DNA of 64,000 nucleotides from Micromonospora pisi (GCF_003633685.1 NZ_RBKT01000001.1:2852001-2916000); one strand, 5' to 3'. Positions 1-8,583 are shown, counted from the stretch's first letter. Made by a program: numbers and translations. Notes: generated by a model from the letters alone, not told the origin.

Positions 1-447
1 GAGCCGGCCGGTGACCAGGCAGCGGCCGTTGTTGGCGTCACCGCAGGTGTCGTTCCAGACCGGGGCGGTCTGGCCGGGCGGCGCGTCGTAGGTGTAGAGC
101 ACGTACACCCACGGGGTGGCCGGGAAGTCGGGCGGCAGCGCCAGCCCGAGCAGGCCCCGGTCCCACTGGTTGTGCACGTTTGTGGAGAGGTCGGCGAAGA
201 TGGTCGGGGTCGGGTCGGCCAGGTCGTCGAAGACCTTGATCCGCCCGCCCTTCTCGGTCACGAAGACCCGCCCGTCCGGGGCGAACTCGATGTTCGTCGG
301 CTGGCTGAGACCGCTGAAGACGATCTGCTCCTGGAATCCACTGGGCAGCGTGACCGCCTCCGCCACGGTTGCCCGCAACGGTGCCAGCACGCTGCCCAGC
401 AGGACTCCGACCAGTCCCAAGCGCATGATTCGACGCAGGCGCGTCAT
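1..447 (-). CDS. Secreted PQQ-dependent sugar dehydrogenase-like protein (GSDH domain), 5' part only
   Basis: This is the first 149 codons of a gene that runs off the left edge of the window. It starts at the ATG at 447, with a strong GGGGAGGGG ribosome binding site just before it. Residues 1 to about 31 form a signal peptide (MTRLRR, then a hydrophobic stretch ending near AEA). The following segment, with LSQPTNIEFAPDGRVFVTEK and RGLLGLALPPDF, looks like the first blade of the glucose/sorbosone dehydrogenase beta-propeller family (PF07995). Such proteins oxidise sugars outside the cell with PQQ. Actinobacterial members are often long multidomain proteins with carbohydrate-binding domains, but the C-terminal part is not visible here. 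Substrate unknown. Confidence 0.8.
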   Translation of the reverse strand, partial: MTRLRRIMRLGLVGVLLGSVLAPLRATVAEAVTLPSGFQEQIVFSGLSQPTNIEFAPDGRVFVTEKGGRIKVFDDLADPTPTIFADLSTNVHNQWDRGLLGLALPPDFPATPWVYVLYTYDAPPGQTAPVWNDTCGDANNGRCLVTGRL

Positions 448-906
448 CGCACCCCTCCCCACACCCCCACCGGGGTACGCGCACCGCGTACCGGGTGCGG
501 TCCCCGGTGCCAGCCGGGCGACCGCAGGCACAGGGTAGCCATCCCATCAACAATTACAAATGGCTTCTTCTGACCGTCGACTCAGCGCGACCGACCGGCA
601 CTTTCACCGGGCACATGTTTCAGCAGGCTAACGGGGGAGGGCAGCGGAGGCGCCCACCCGCAACGTAACCGTACGTACTGATGAAGTCCGGATGAACGCA
701 TGAAAGAGCAATCGGCCGATCGGCCTCCGCCTTGTAATTAAGTCGACATCACTCGCGAATCGCCGCTGCTTGCCCATCCCGCGTCGGTAGGGAAATGTCT
801 TCGTAGAACAATCTCCCGGTAGCCGGGAACTCTTCCGGTCGCGGCGTCCACACGCCGCGACCTTCCATCGAAAACATCGTCCGAGCTGCGCGGATCGGAG
901 TTGGGG
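448..906. other. Divergent intergenic region
   Basis: This 459-bp gap lies between the divergent sugar dehydrogenase and the polysaccharide cluster. It is less GC-rich than its surroundings, with AT-rich patches near 545-565 and 730-745, so it probably holds the promoters for both directions. The words AATTACAA (near 551) and TTGTAATT (near 734) are inverted relative to each other but too far apart to interpret. No convincing gene, RNA or clear sigma-70-type promoter was recognised. Confidence 0.4.
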
Positions 907-2223
907 ATGGCCAGCCGACGTCCACATGTCGTCATCGTCGTGGTCAATCTGCCTGTCGAACGGGACCGCCGGGTGATCCGGGAGTGCCTGGCCCTCGAGG
1001 CGGCCGGGTACCGGGTCACCGTGATCTGCCCACGCGGCCCGGGGCGGTTGACCATGCTGCCCGGGTCCGTCGACACCGCGATCCGGTCGTTCCCACAGCC
1101 ACTGGCCGGCACCGGCGTGCTCTCCTTCGCCGCCGAGTTCGCCTGGGCGCTGCTCGCGGTCACCACCCGGCTGCTCGGGATCATGCTGCGCTCGCGGGTC
1201 GACGCGGTGCAGGCGTGCAACCCGCCGGACGTGTTCTGGGTCGTCGCGCTCCTGATGCGGGCGCTCGGTCGCCCGTTCGTCTTCGACCACCATGACCTGA
1301 GTCCCGAACTGTACGAGTGCAAGACGGACCATCCCCGACCAGCCGTACTGCGCGTTCTGCGGCTGTTCGAGAAGCTCTCCTGGCGTTGTGCCTCGGCCGT
1401 GGTCTCCACCAACGAGTCGTACCGCGAGCTGGCCATCACCAGGGGTGGCTGCGATCCGGCACGGGTGGTGGTGGTCCGGAATGGACCGACTCTGGCCGAG
1501 GTGGGACCGATCAGGACGGAATCGGTCGAGCCGGAACTGGCCGAAACAGGTCCGACCACTGTCACAAATCGTCAGACAATTGTTTACCTCGGTGTCATAA
1601 ATCCGCAGGACCACGTCGAAGCCGCCGTACTGGCCGCCGAGCACCTGGTCGGACTCCGTGGCGGTGAGGACTGGCAACTGGTGGTCGCCGGTGACGGAGA
1701 GTGCCTGCCCGGGTTGCGCGAACTCGCCGACCAGCGGGGCATCTCCGATGTCGTGACGTTCACCGGTTGGCTGGAAGGCGACGAGGTCGACGCCCTCCTA
1801 CGGTCGGCGTCGATCGCCATCCAGCCGGATCCGCCCACCCGAATGGCCGAATTGTCGACCATGGCGAAGACCGTGGAATACGTTGCCCGCGGCCTTCCAG
1901 TGGTCGCCGTCGACCTGCTGGAGACCCGGCGTACCGCCGAGGACGCGGCCAGCTACGTGCCGAACGGCACCCCGGACGAACTCGCCAAGGCCCTTGACCA
2001 GCTACTCGGCGACGACGCCGCGAGAAACGCGATGGGCGTGGTCGCCCGGCGACGGTTCACCGAACAGCTAGCCTGGGACCACCAGGCCAAGTCGTACATC
2101 AGACTCTGGGATCAGCTACTTCGGCGCAATCCAACGGGTTACAACTCGGTTTCGGACGAAACCGGGACGGATGCCGCGCGCCAGACCCGGCCCCAGCATG
2201 GTACGAAAGAGGCGGTCCCGTGA
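907..2223 (+). CDS. Glycosyltransferase family 4, polysaccharide cluster
   Basis: A 438-residue GT-B-fold retaining glycosyltransferase. The N-terminal half begins with a Rossmann-like strand (HVVIVVVNLPVERDRRV) and carries the motif FDHHDLSPELYE, typical of GT4 enzymes of exopolysaccharide clusters. The C-terminal half has the family motifs VYLGVINPQDHVE, VVAGDGECLPGL and a Glu-containing loop near TMAKTVEYVARGLPVVAVD. It likely transfers a sugar from a nucleotide donor to a lipid-linked intermediate at the inner membrane face. The ATG at 907 is preferred over the TTG at 901 because GGAG at 897-900 is correctly spaced for it. First gene of the cluster; the sugar is unknown. Confidence 0.85.
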   Translation: MASRRPHVVIVVVNLPVERDRRVIRECLALEAAGYRVTVICPRGPGRLTMLPGSVDTAIRSFPQPLAGTGVLSFAAEFAWALLAVTTRLLGIMLRSRVDAVQACNPPDVFWVVALLMRALGRPFVFDHHDLSPELYECKTDHPRPAVLRVLRLFEKLSWRCASAVVSTNESYRELAITRGGCDPARVVVVRNGPTLAEVGPIRTESVEPELAETGPTTVTNRQTIVYLGVINPQDHVEAAVLAAEHLVGLRGGEDWQLVVAGDGECLPGLRELADQRGISDVVTFTGWLEGDEVDALLRSASIAIQPDPPTRMAELSTMAKTVEYVARGLPVVAVDLLETRRTAEDAASYVPNGTPDELAKALDQLLGDDAARNAMGVVARRRFTEQLAWDHQAKSYIRLWDQLLRRNPTGYNSVSDETGTDAARQTRPQHGTKEAVP

Positions 2224-2284
2224 GTCCGGACCAACCTCACCAATTCTCTGACGCATCCGTTCGCGCACCTAAAGGGGTCGATTG

Positions 2285-3187
2285 ATGGACCTTCTCGACC
2301 TGCTGAAACTCATGTTTCGGCGATGGTATGTCACGACGCCGGTCGTGGTCCTGACCCTCGCGGCCGCATTCACGCTCGGTGCCGCGATCCAGCCCGAATA
2401 CAAGACCTCGGCGGCGGTGCTCCTGGTGCCACCGACCACCAGCCCGGCCGCGCCCGCGCCCAACGCCAGCCCTCAGCCGGGCAACCCGTGGCTGCGGGTC
2501 GGCGAGAACTCGATGGCCCAGGCCGTCCAGATCTCGATCTCCGCGCACGAGGCACGGGCCAAGGTGCAGGCCGCCGGCGGCAATCCCGATTACGAGGTCG
2601 GGCTGGTCAACCGCAGCCCCATCCTGACCATCGACGTGACCGCGGCCAGCCACGGAGAAGCGCTGGCCACCGTCACCGCCGTGACCAAGCTGGTCGGCGA
2701 AGAGGTGGCCGGCAAGCAGGCCGAGTACAAGCCGAAGGCCGGCGAGCAGATCACCACGCAGGTGCTCGACCCGGGCCTGAACATCGTCCAGTCCCGCTCC
2801 AACGTGCTCCGGGCCCAGATCGTGGTGGTCGCCATCGGTCTGCTGCTCGCCGCCGCCGCCTCGGTCGGCTACGACGCCATCGTCCGTCGGCGGGACCGCG
2901 CCCGGCTCGCCGATCGGCACGGCGGTCGTCCGTCGATGGCGTGGAACGCCGGACAGGCCACGGTCGGTGCCGCCCGGCGGCCGATCCCCGGGCCGAAGGG
3001 TGGCTCCGACTCCGGCGACGCCACCCAGGTGGTCGGCAACCTCGGCGGCCAGGGCAATCCCAGCGCCGGCGAGCGGTCGGGCGGCGCACCGCAGCAGGTC
3101 TCGGCGGACTTCGTCCGGGCGCCGCAGTCCGACGACACGATCCTGCTCACCGCGGTCCGCCGTCCCGCCGACGACACGGGCAAATAA
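2285..3187 (+). CDS. Wzz-like polysaccharide co-polymerase without kinase domain
   Basis: A 300-residue membrane protein resembling Wzz/YveK chain-length determinants. One transmembrane helix lies at about residues 15-37 and a second at about 180-200. The extracytoplasmic segment between them contains a Pro/Ala-rich start and then a soluble domain. After the second helix there is a roughly 95-residue cytoplasmic tail rich in Gly, Arg and Asp. No Walker motif is present, so the tyrosine-kinase part found fused or adjacent in many systems is missing here. Together with the neighbouring Wzy/ligase-like gene it probably sets polymer length. ATG 2285 follows AAAGGGG; the TTG three bases upstream is less likely. 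Confidence 0.75.
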   Translation: MDLLDLLKLMFRRWYVTTPVVVLTLAAAFTLGAAIQPEYKTSAAVLLVPPTTSPAAPAPNASPQPGNPWLRVGENSMAQAVQISISAHEARAKVQAAGGNPDYEVGLVNRSPILTIDVTAASHGEALATVTAVTKLVGEEVAGKQAEYKPKAGEQITTQVLDPGLNIVQSRSNVLRAQIVVVAIGLLLAAAASVGYDAIVRRRDRARLADRHGGRPSMAWNAGQATVGAARRPIPGPKGGSDSGDATQVVGNLGGQGNPSAGERSGGAPQQVSADFVRAPQSDDTILLTAVRRPADDTGK

Positions 3188-3222
3188 CCACGGCCCGATG
3201 ACGTACCGACGGAGCGGATGAC

Positions 3223-4575
3223 GTGCCCACGTACCTTTCCTCGCGACGATCCGCCACCGTGTACGACGGGGTGACCCCCCGCGTACGCCATTTCCCGGAC
3301 GCGACCGCGGCTTTGATCGCCTCCGTTCTCCTCTCCTACCTGCTGCCCGCGCGACTGATCTTTCCGCCGCTGACCACGCTCGGCCGGCCCGGCGTGATCA
3401 TCGGGTTCTTCCTGATCGTCTGGTGGGCCCTGACCCGGATGCACCCCACCCTGGTCACGCGGGGCCAGCAGCCGATGCGCTGGGCCCTGGCGCTCTACCT
3501 GGCCACCATGGGCGTGTCGTACATCGCCGGTGAGGCCCGGGGCATGTCGGTGCTGGAGGCGAACAGCGCGGACCGGACCATCCTGATGGCGTTGGCCGGG
3601 GCGGGCGTGCTGCTCGCGGCGGCGGACGGGGTGCTCACCCGCGAACGGATCGACCACGTACTGCGCTCCCTGGCCTGGGGCTCGACCGTGATGGCGCTCT
3701 TCGCGCTGGCCCAGTTCATCCTCCGGGTGGATTTCACCACCTACCTCAAGCTGCCGCCCCTGCTGGTCTTCCAGAAGGACCTGATCGGCTTCGACGCCCG
3801 AGGGGGCGGTGGCCTGGTCCGGGTCGCCGGCACCGCCGGGCACTACATCGAGTTCAGCGTGCTGATGGTGATCGGGCTGGTGGTGGCGATCCACTACGCC
3901 CGTTTCTCGGACAACCGGCGCGGTCGGCAGATCTACGGCGCCCTGGCGATGATCCAGGCAGCGGTCATCCCGATCTCGCTCTCCCGGACCGGAGTGCTCG
4001 CCCTCGCCGCCGCGATCCTGCTCTTCATCCTGGTCTGGCCGCTGCGGACCACGTTCAACGTCCTGGTGATCGGGTTCTTCCTCGCCGCGCTGATCCAGGT
4101 CGGCAAACCCGGCCTGCTGGCAACCCTGCGGGCGCTGCTCTTCGCGGGCGAGAACGACCCGAGCGTGCAGGGGCGGCTGGAGGACTACGCCTTCGTCGCG
4201 CCGTACATCAAGGAACGGCTCTGGTTCGGTCGCGGCGTCGGCACCTGGCTACCCGAGCTGTACCAACTCCTCGACAACCAGTGGCTGGTCACCCTCGTCA
4301 GCACCGGCATCGTCGGGGTGGCCGGGCTGGCGCTCTTCTTCCTGATCGGCATCGTCGTCGCCGGCCGGGTCCGCCGGTTCGCGTCGAGCGAGCGGGACCG
4401 CGATCTGGCGGCCGTACTGGCGGTGACGATCGGCGTGGCGGCTGTCTCCGCCTTCACCTTCGACGCGCTCTACTTCACCACCTACTTCATCACGGTGCAC
4501 CTGCTGCTCGGCCTCGCCGGGGCGCTGTGGCGGCTGACCCGGGCCGAGCGCATCAACTCCAGCGGGGCGTCATGA
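3223..4575 (+). CDS. O-antigen ligase / Wzy polymerase family membrane protein
   Basis: A 450-residue polytopic membrane protein with about ten hydrophobic helices and a large loop in the C-terminal half. That layout is typical of the O-antigen ligase/polymerase family (PF04932). The loop contains GRLEDYAFVAPYIKERLWFG and GVGTWLPELY, which match the conserved region around the loop in these enzymes. It would polymerise or transfer lipid-linked repeat units on the outer face of the membrane. The GTG start at 3223 has GGAG at 3211-3214. It lies between the Wzz-like gene and the GT2 genes in one plus-strand operon. Whether it is a polymerase or a ligase cannot be told from sequence alone. Confidence 0.8.
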   Translation: MPTYLSSRRSATVYDGVTPRVRHFPDATAALIASVLLSYLLPARLIFPPLTTLGRPGVIIGFFLIVWWALTRMHPTLVTRGQQPMRWALALYLATMGVSYIAGEARGMSVLEANSADRTILMALAGAGVLLAAADGVLTRERIDHVLRSLAWGSTVMALFALAQFILRVDFTTYLKLPPLLVFQKDLIGFDARGGGGLVRVAGTAGHYIEFSVLMVIGLVVAIHYARFSDNRRGRQIYGALAMIQAAVIPISLSRTGVLALAAAILLFILVWPLRTTFNVLVIGFFLAALIQVGKPGLLATLRALLFAGENDPSVQGRLEDYAFVAPYIKERLWFGRGVGTWLPELYQLLDNQWLVTLVSTGIVGVAGLALFFLIGIVVAGRVRRFASSERDRDLAAVLAVTIGVAAVSAFTFDALYFTTYFITVHLLLGLAGALWRLTRAERINSSGAS

Positions 4576-4600
4576 CCGAACGAACCACCGAGGTGTACGC

Positions 4601-5443
4601 GTGACCGGTATCGACATTCTCATGATCACGTACGACCGGCCGGAGTACGTCCGGCTCTCCCTGCCGCACCTGCTGGCGAGCTGCCCGCCCGACGCCCGGG
4701 TCTGGCTCTGGCACAACGGCACCGACCAGCCCACCCTGGACGCGGTGGAGGAACTGCGCGATCACCCGAGGGTGCACCGGTTCCACCACAGCCCGGTCAA
4801 CGCCGGCCTGCGCGAACCGACCAACTGGCTCTGGCAGGAGGCGACCGGGGACCTGCTGAGCAAGGTGGACGACGACTGCCTGCCCGACCCCGGTTGGCTG
4901 CACACCCTGCGCCAGGCCCAGGACGACGTACCCGAATTCGGGGTGATCGGCACCTGGCGCTTCCCGGACGAGGACGTGGACGACGAACTGGTCGCCGCCA
5001 AGCTGGCCGACTACCCGAACGGGCACCGGCTGATGCGCAACCACTGGGTGCAGGGCAGCGGCTATCTGCTCAAGCGCGAAATGGTCCGCCAGGTCGGCCC
5101 GCTGACCGAGCAGGACACCTTCACCACCTGGTGCCTGCGCGGGGCCCGGCTCGGCTGGATCAACGGGTGGTACCACCCCTTCCTGCCCGAGGACCACATG
5201 GACGACCCGCGCAGCCCGCACACCATCTACCTGACCGACGAGGACTTCATGGCCCGCCGGCCGCTCTCGGCCAAGCGGACCGGGGTCACCACCGTGGCCG
5301 AGTGGACCGAACAGATGCGCCACTCCGCCCGGGTGGTCCAGGCCGCCTCGCTGGACCTGCGCGAATACCAGGGTTGGCGGCGCCGACGGCGTACCGTCAC
5401 GCGCCGGATCCGGCTCGCCCTGACCGGGCGGGCGCCCTGGTGA
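4601..5443 (+). CDS. Glycosyltransferase family 2 (first of three)
   Basis: A 280-residue GT-A-fold transferase. The N-terminus IDILMITYDRPEYVRLSL is the usual nucleotide-binding start, and KVDDDCLPDPGWL contains the metal-binding DXD-type motif at about residues 88-92. It has no transmembrane helix, so it would act at the cytoplasmic membrane face in polysaccharide assembly. The GTG start at 4601 follows a GAGG-containing leader, and its TGA overlaps the GTG of the next gene in a GTGA arrangement, which indicates translational coupling. The central region with NHWVQGSGYLLKREMV is also typical of GT2. Donor and acceptor sugars are unknown. Confidence 0.8.
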   Translation: MTGIDILMITYDRPEYVRLSLPHLLASCPPDARVWLWHNGTDQPTLDAVEELRDHPRVHRFHHSPVNAGLREPTNWLWQEATGDLLSKVDDDCLPDPGWLHTLRQAQDDVPEFGVIGTWRFPDEDVDDELVAAKLADYPNGHRLMRNHWVQGSGYLLKREMVRQVGPLTEQDTFTTWCLRGARLGWINGWYHPFLPEDHMDDPRSPHTIYLTDEDFMARRPLSAKRTGVTTVAEWTEQMRHSARVVQAASLDLREYQGWRRRRRTVTRRIRLALTGRAPW

Positions 5444-6291
5444 CCAGCGTGGTGATAGCCGCACACAACGAGGCGGCGGTGCTTCCCCGATGCCTGCGCC
5501 AACTGCTCGACGGTGCCGAACCGGGAGAGTTCGAGGTGGTGGTCGTGGCGAACGGCTGCACGGACGCGACCGCCGAGCTGGCCCGGTCGATCCCCGGCGT
5601 ACAGGTGCTTGAACTGGTCGAGGCCTCCAAGTCGGCGGCGCTGAACGCCGGTGACGCGGCGGCGACCCGCTTCCCCCGGATCTACCTCGACGCGGACATC
5701 CCGCTCTCCGCCGACGGAGCCCGCAAGCTCGCCGCCGCGACCACCGCCGCCCCCGGCGGCGGTGGCCTGCTCGCGGCGGCACCGGCCCGGCGGCTGGACA
5801 CCACCGGCCGGCCCCTGCTGGTACGCGCCTACTACGCGGTCAACTCGCGACTACCAGCCTTCCGGGACGCGCTCTTCGGGCGGGGCGCGATCGTGCTCTC
5901 CGCCGCCGGGCGGGCCCGCTTCGATCGGTTCCCCGACCAGATCGCCGACGACCTCTTCCTCGACTCGCTTTTCGAGGTGGGTGAGAAGCGGGAGGTCGCC
6001 GAGGTGACCCTCGTGGTCGCGACCCCCCGGCGGACCGGGGACCTGCTTCGCCGACTCGGCCGGGTACGTGCCGGCAACACCGCGATGCGCGCCACCGACA
6101 CCCGGGTACGCCGAGCCCGCCGCGCGTCCTGGCTGGTCGACGTGGTGCTGCCACGACCGTGGCTGCTGCCGGCCGGGGTCTGCTACGCGGCGCTCACCAT
6201 CGCGGCCGGGATCTCCAGCCGCCGGGCGAGCCAGGGGGCCTGGGGTCGGGACGAGTCAAGCCGGGTGCCGGCGGAAGGAGCCCCCCGATGA
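5440..6291 (+). CDS. Glycosyltransferase family 2 with C-terminal membrane segment
   Basis: A 283-residue GT2 protein. VTSVVIAAHNEAAVLPRCL is the classical start, VVVANGCTDATAELA follows, and the DXD-type motif is YLDADIPLS. A hydrophobic segment near the C-terminus (LLPAGVCYAALTIAAG) probably attaches it to the membrane. The reading frame is open far upstream, but that part is a shadow of the preceding gene. The GTG at 5440, overlapping the previous TGA, is the natural start. Its own stop overlaps the next ATG (ATGA at 6288), so these GT genes are translationally coupled. The sugar specificity cannot be read from sequence. Confidence 0.8.
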   Translation: MTSVVIAAHNEAAVLPRCLRQLLDGAEPGEFEVVVVANGCTDATAELARSIPGVQVLELVEASKSAALNAGDAAATRFPRIYLDADIPLSADGARKLAAATTAAPGGGGLLAAAPARRLDTTGRPLLVRAYYAVNSRLPAFRDALFGRGAIVLSAAGRARFDRFPDQIADDLFLDSLFEVGEKREVAEVTLVVATPRRTGDLLRRLGRVRAGNTAMRATDTRVRRARRASWLVDVVLPRPWLLPAGVCYAALTIAAGISSRRASQGAWGRDESSRVPAEGAPR

Positions 6292-7274
6292 CAAGCGGTC
6301 CGACAACCCCGGCGGTCAGCGTCGTCATCGTCTCCTACCAGACCCGTGACCTGATCCGGCGTGCCCTGAGCACCCTCCGTACGGCGAGTCCGGCCGGGTC
6401 GTACGAGGTGATCGTGGTCGACAACGCCTCCACCGACGGCTCCGCCGAGGCGGTGGAGAACGAGTTCCCCGAGGCACGAGTGGTACGGCTGACCCGCAAC
6501 GTCGGTTTCGGCCGGGCCGTCAACGTGGGTGCGTCCCGCGCCCGGGGCACCTGGATCCTGCTGCTCAACCCGGACACCGAATTGGTCGGGGACGTGATCG
6601 GCGAGTTCGTGGCGTACGCCCGGGCCAACCCGGAACACCGGGTCTACACCGGACGGACTCTGCACGACGACCGGACCGACGACGGGCGCTCGGCGTTCGC
6701 CCTCCCCTCGCTCTGGGGCTACGTCTGCTTCGCCACCGGGCTCTCCACCGTGTTCCGCCGCTCCCGGCTGTTCAACCCCGAGGAGCTACCGGGGCTGGAC
6801 CGATCGATGCCGGCGCGAGTGCCGGCGGCCTCCGGCTGCCTGATGTTGTTGCAGCGGTCGCTCTTCGCCGAACTGGGCGGGTTCCTGCCGGACTACTTCA
6901 TGTACAGCGAGGACATCGACCTGTGCCACCGGGCCACCCTGCTCGGCGCCTCCCCGGTGCTGGTGCCGGGTGCCCGGGTGGTGCACGTCGGTGGCGCCTC
7001 GTCGACCGGGGTCAACAAACGGATCATGCTGCTCCAGGGCAAGACCACGTACCTGAGGCTGCGTTGGACCCCACGCCGGGCGGCGGCCGGGCGGGCGTTG
7101 CTCGCCGCCGGAGTGGCGGTACGCGCCGCCGGCGCCCGGCTCACCGGCCGGGCCGGTTACTGGCGCCAGGTCTGGGCCGCGCGCCGTACCTGGCTGGCTG
7201 GTTGGCCACCGCCGACGCAGTTGCCGGCGGTGGAGGTCGCCGGTCCGGCTCAGTCCGCCACGCCGGGCGTCTGA
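6288..7274 (+). CDS. Glycosyltransferase family 2, rhamnosyltransferase-like
   Basis: A 328-residue GT2 enzyme. It begins SVVIVSYQTRDLIRRAL, followed by VIVVDNASTDGSAEAV, LLLNPDTELVGD (DXD-type) and FLPDYFMYSEDIDLCHRA. That last block is characteristic of the rhamnosyl/galactofuranosyl-type GT2 group. The ATG at 6288 has GGAAGGAG at 6273-6280 and overlaps the preceding stop. The last 25 bases overlap the end of the convergent hydrolase gene, so the two 3' ends share sequence. This closes the polysaccharide cluster. No flippase and no initiating phosphoglycosyl transferase were found in the window. Confidence 0.8.
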   Translation: MTSGPTTPAVSVVIVSYQTRDLIRRALSTLRTASPAGSYEVIVVDNASTDGSAEAVENEFPEARVVRLTRNVGFGRAVNVGASRARGTWILLLNPDTELVGDVIGEFVAYARANPEHRVYTGRTLHDDRTDDGRSAFALPSLWGYVCFATGLSTVFRRSRLFNPEELPGLDRSMPARVPAASGCLMLLQRSLFAELGGFLPDYFMYSEDIDLCHRATLLGASPVLVPGARVVHVGGASSTGVNKRIMLLQGKTTYLRLRWTPRRAAAGRALLAAGVAVRAAGARLTGRAGYWRQVWAARRTWLAGWPPPTQLPAVEVAGPAQSATPGV

Positions 7275-8071
7275 GCGGCCTGTCCCAGCCCCGCCGGCCG
7301 CTCACCAAAGGCGGCAACCGTACGGTCGGCGTACGCGCTGGCGTCGCCGTACGTCATCGGACCGTCCCAGGTGGACGGCAGTGGCACCGGTACGGCCGGA
7401 TTGACCCGCCGGACCACCTCGTCGAGCACGGTTTCGGCGTCGCCGACCCAGAGGTGCTTGGCGCCGGGCACCCCGACGACCTCGGCCTGCCCGATGGCGG
7501 CGAAGCGGTGGCGTGCCTCGTCCGGCCGGAGGTAGTCGTCGAACTCCGGCACCAGCGCGGTCAACGGCTTGCCGGACTCGGCCCAGACGGTCAGGTCCTC
7601 GGGCGTGGAGAAGCGCAGCGGCGGGGAGAGCAGGATGGCCCCGGTCACGCCCGGTTCGCAACCGTACTTGAGGGTCAGGTCGGTCCCGAAGGACCAGCCG
7701 AGCAGCCAGATGTCGGGGAGATCGGCGAATTCCGCGTACTCGATCGCGGCGGCCACGTCGAACCGTTCGGCGATGCCGTTGCCGAACTCGCCCTCGCTGG
7801 TGCCCTGCACGCTGCTGGTGCCACGGGTGTTGAACCGGAGCACGGCCAGGTCAGCGAGGGCGGGTAGCCGCCAGGCGGCCTTGCGCAGCACGTGGCTGTC
7901 CATCATCCCGCCGTGTGTCGGGAGCGGGTGCAGGCAGATCAGGGTGGCGACCGGCGGTCGGTCGGCCGGCAGGGCCAGCTCACCGACGAGGCGCAGCCCA
8001 TCGGCGGTCTGCAGTTCGATCTTCTCCCGCCGGGCGGGAAGGATGGACGACGCGCGGATCGCTGTGCTCAC
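7250..8071 (-). CDS. Alpha/beta hydrolase
   Basis: A 273-residue alpha/beta-hydrolase-fold protein. The oxyanion region is ICLHPLPTHGG, the nucleophile elbow is LLGWSFGTDLTL with Ser as nucleophile, and a conserved late segment GAKHLWVG supplies the His. The RFNTRGTSSVQG motif is typical of the bacterial peptidase/esterase-like subgroup with a short-chain substrate pocket. Starts at GTG 8071. Its 3' end overlaps the last 25 bases of the convergent glycosyltransferase. Upstream, on its own promoter side, lie three GGTTAGG words spaced exactly 11 bp apart (8175-8203) and a long hairpin. Substrate unknown. Confidence 0.75.
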   Translation of the reverse strand: MSTAIRASSILPARREKIELQTADGLRLVGELALPADRPPVATLICLHPLPTHGGMMDSHVLRKAAWRLPALADLAVLRFNTRGTSSVQGTSEGEFGNGIAERFDVAAAIEYAEFADLPDIWLLGWSFGTDLTLKYGCEPGVTGAILLSPPLRFSTPEDLTVWAESGKPLTALVPEFDDYLRPDEARHRFAAIGQAEVVGVPGAKHLWVGDAETVLDEVVRRVNPAVPVPLPSTWDGPMTYGDASAYADRTVAAFGERPAGLGQAAQTPGVAD

Positions 8072-8174
8072 CGTCCCAGTCTCGCGCGTGGACGGCGATC
8101 GCGCCGGCCGGGACGGTTCGAGGTGACAAAGATCCCCCCACCGCGCGGCACCGCCACGCCACCGCTCAGCCCCC

Positions 8175-8203
8175 GGTTAGGCCCGGGTTAGGCGCCGGTT
8201 AGG
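8175..8203. repeat. Three GGTTAGG words at 11-bp spacing
   Basis: GGTTAGG occurs at 8175-8181, 8186-8192 and 8197-8203. The last copy runs directly into the first arm of the hairpin repeat at 8201. An exact 11-bp period is close to one helical turn. The site lies about 100 bp before the hydrolase start (minus strand), so it could be a regulator-binding array, or just a local expansion at the edge of the hairpin repeat. The three copies are seen directly; any function is inference. Confidence 0.5.
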
Positions 8204-8248
8204 AAGGGCCCCTTGTACAACGGAAAGCGATAACAAGGGGCCCTTCCT
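8201..8248. repeat. Dispersed hairpin repeat, copy 1 (terminator-like)
   Basis: Perfect 16-bp inverted arms, AGGAAGGGCCCCTTGT at 8201-8216 and its complement at 8233-8248, enclose a 16-nt loop. It is the same element as those at 18235 and 47043. It lies just downstream of the small zinc-ligand protein gene (minus strand, stop at 8257), so it may end that transcript. Confidence 0.85.
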
Positions 8249-8256
8249 TGCACCGG

Positions 8257-8583
8257 TCAGCCGTAGCGGGGGGCGCTGCGGGAACGTTGGATGTTCGGCG
8301 CACGGCGGTCCCGCGCGCGCCAGCAGCCGCTGTGCCAGTGCCGGCGGTCGGTGAGGTCGCCGCGACCGTCGGCCGGCCACGCCACCAGGTGCGCCGTGCC
8401 GGGCGGGATCTCCTGCTCGCAGCCGGGACAGCGGTACGTTTTGACCGCACCGCCGGCGGTGATGGCCCGCACCTGCCAGTCGCCGTCCTGCCAGCTCTGC
8501 ACTGCCTCGACGCCACGCCGCGCCCGCTCGCCGTCCATTGGGGCGGCGTCGGTCGAGCGGGGGCGATTACGACGGGGACTCAC
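8257..8583 (-). CDS. Small conserved actinobacterial protein with CxxC and HWHxxCW zinc-ligand motifs
   Basis: A 108-residue protein with a basic N-terminus (MSPRRNRPRS), the segment WQVRAITAGGAVKTYRCPGC, then HLVAWP and DRRHWHSGCWRARDRR. The Cys pair, His and later Cys could bind one zinc ion. I recognise this as a conserved small protein of actinomycetes that is sometimes labelled 'ATP/GTP-binding protein' in databases. I see no Walker motif to support that label. It starts at GTG 8583 with no clear ribosome binding site, so it may be leaderless. The function is unknown; a nucleic-acid-binding role is only a guess from the basic N-terminus. Confidence 0.7.
   Translation of the reverse strand: MSPRRNRPRSTDAAPMDGERARRGVEAVQSWQDGDWQVRAITAGGAVKTYRCPGCEQEIPPGTAHLVAWPADGRGDLTDRRHWHSGCWRARDRRAPNIQRSRSAPRYG

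Noticed and set aside
628-1677. A 349-codon minus-strand frame over the first GT4 gene
   Set aside because: It is antisense to a clear glycosyltransferase and shows no domain; a shadow.
4894-5439. N-terminal extension of the second GT2 protein
   Set aside because: The extended frame overlaps the upstream GT2 gene completely and has no recognised motif; the GTG at 5440 begins the family start.
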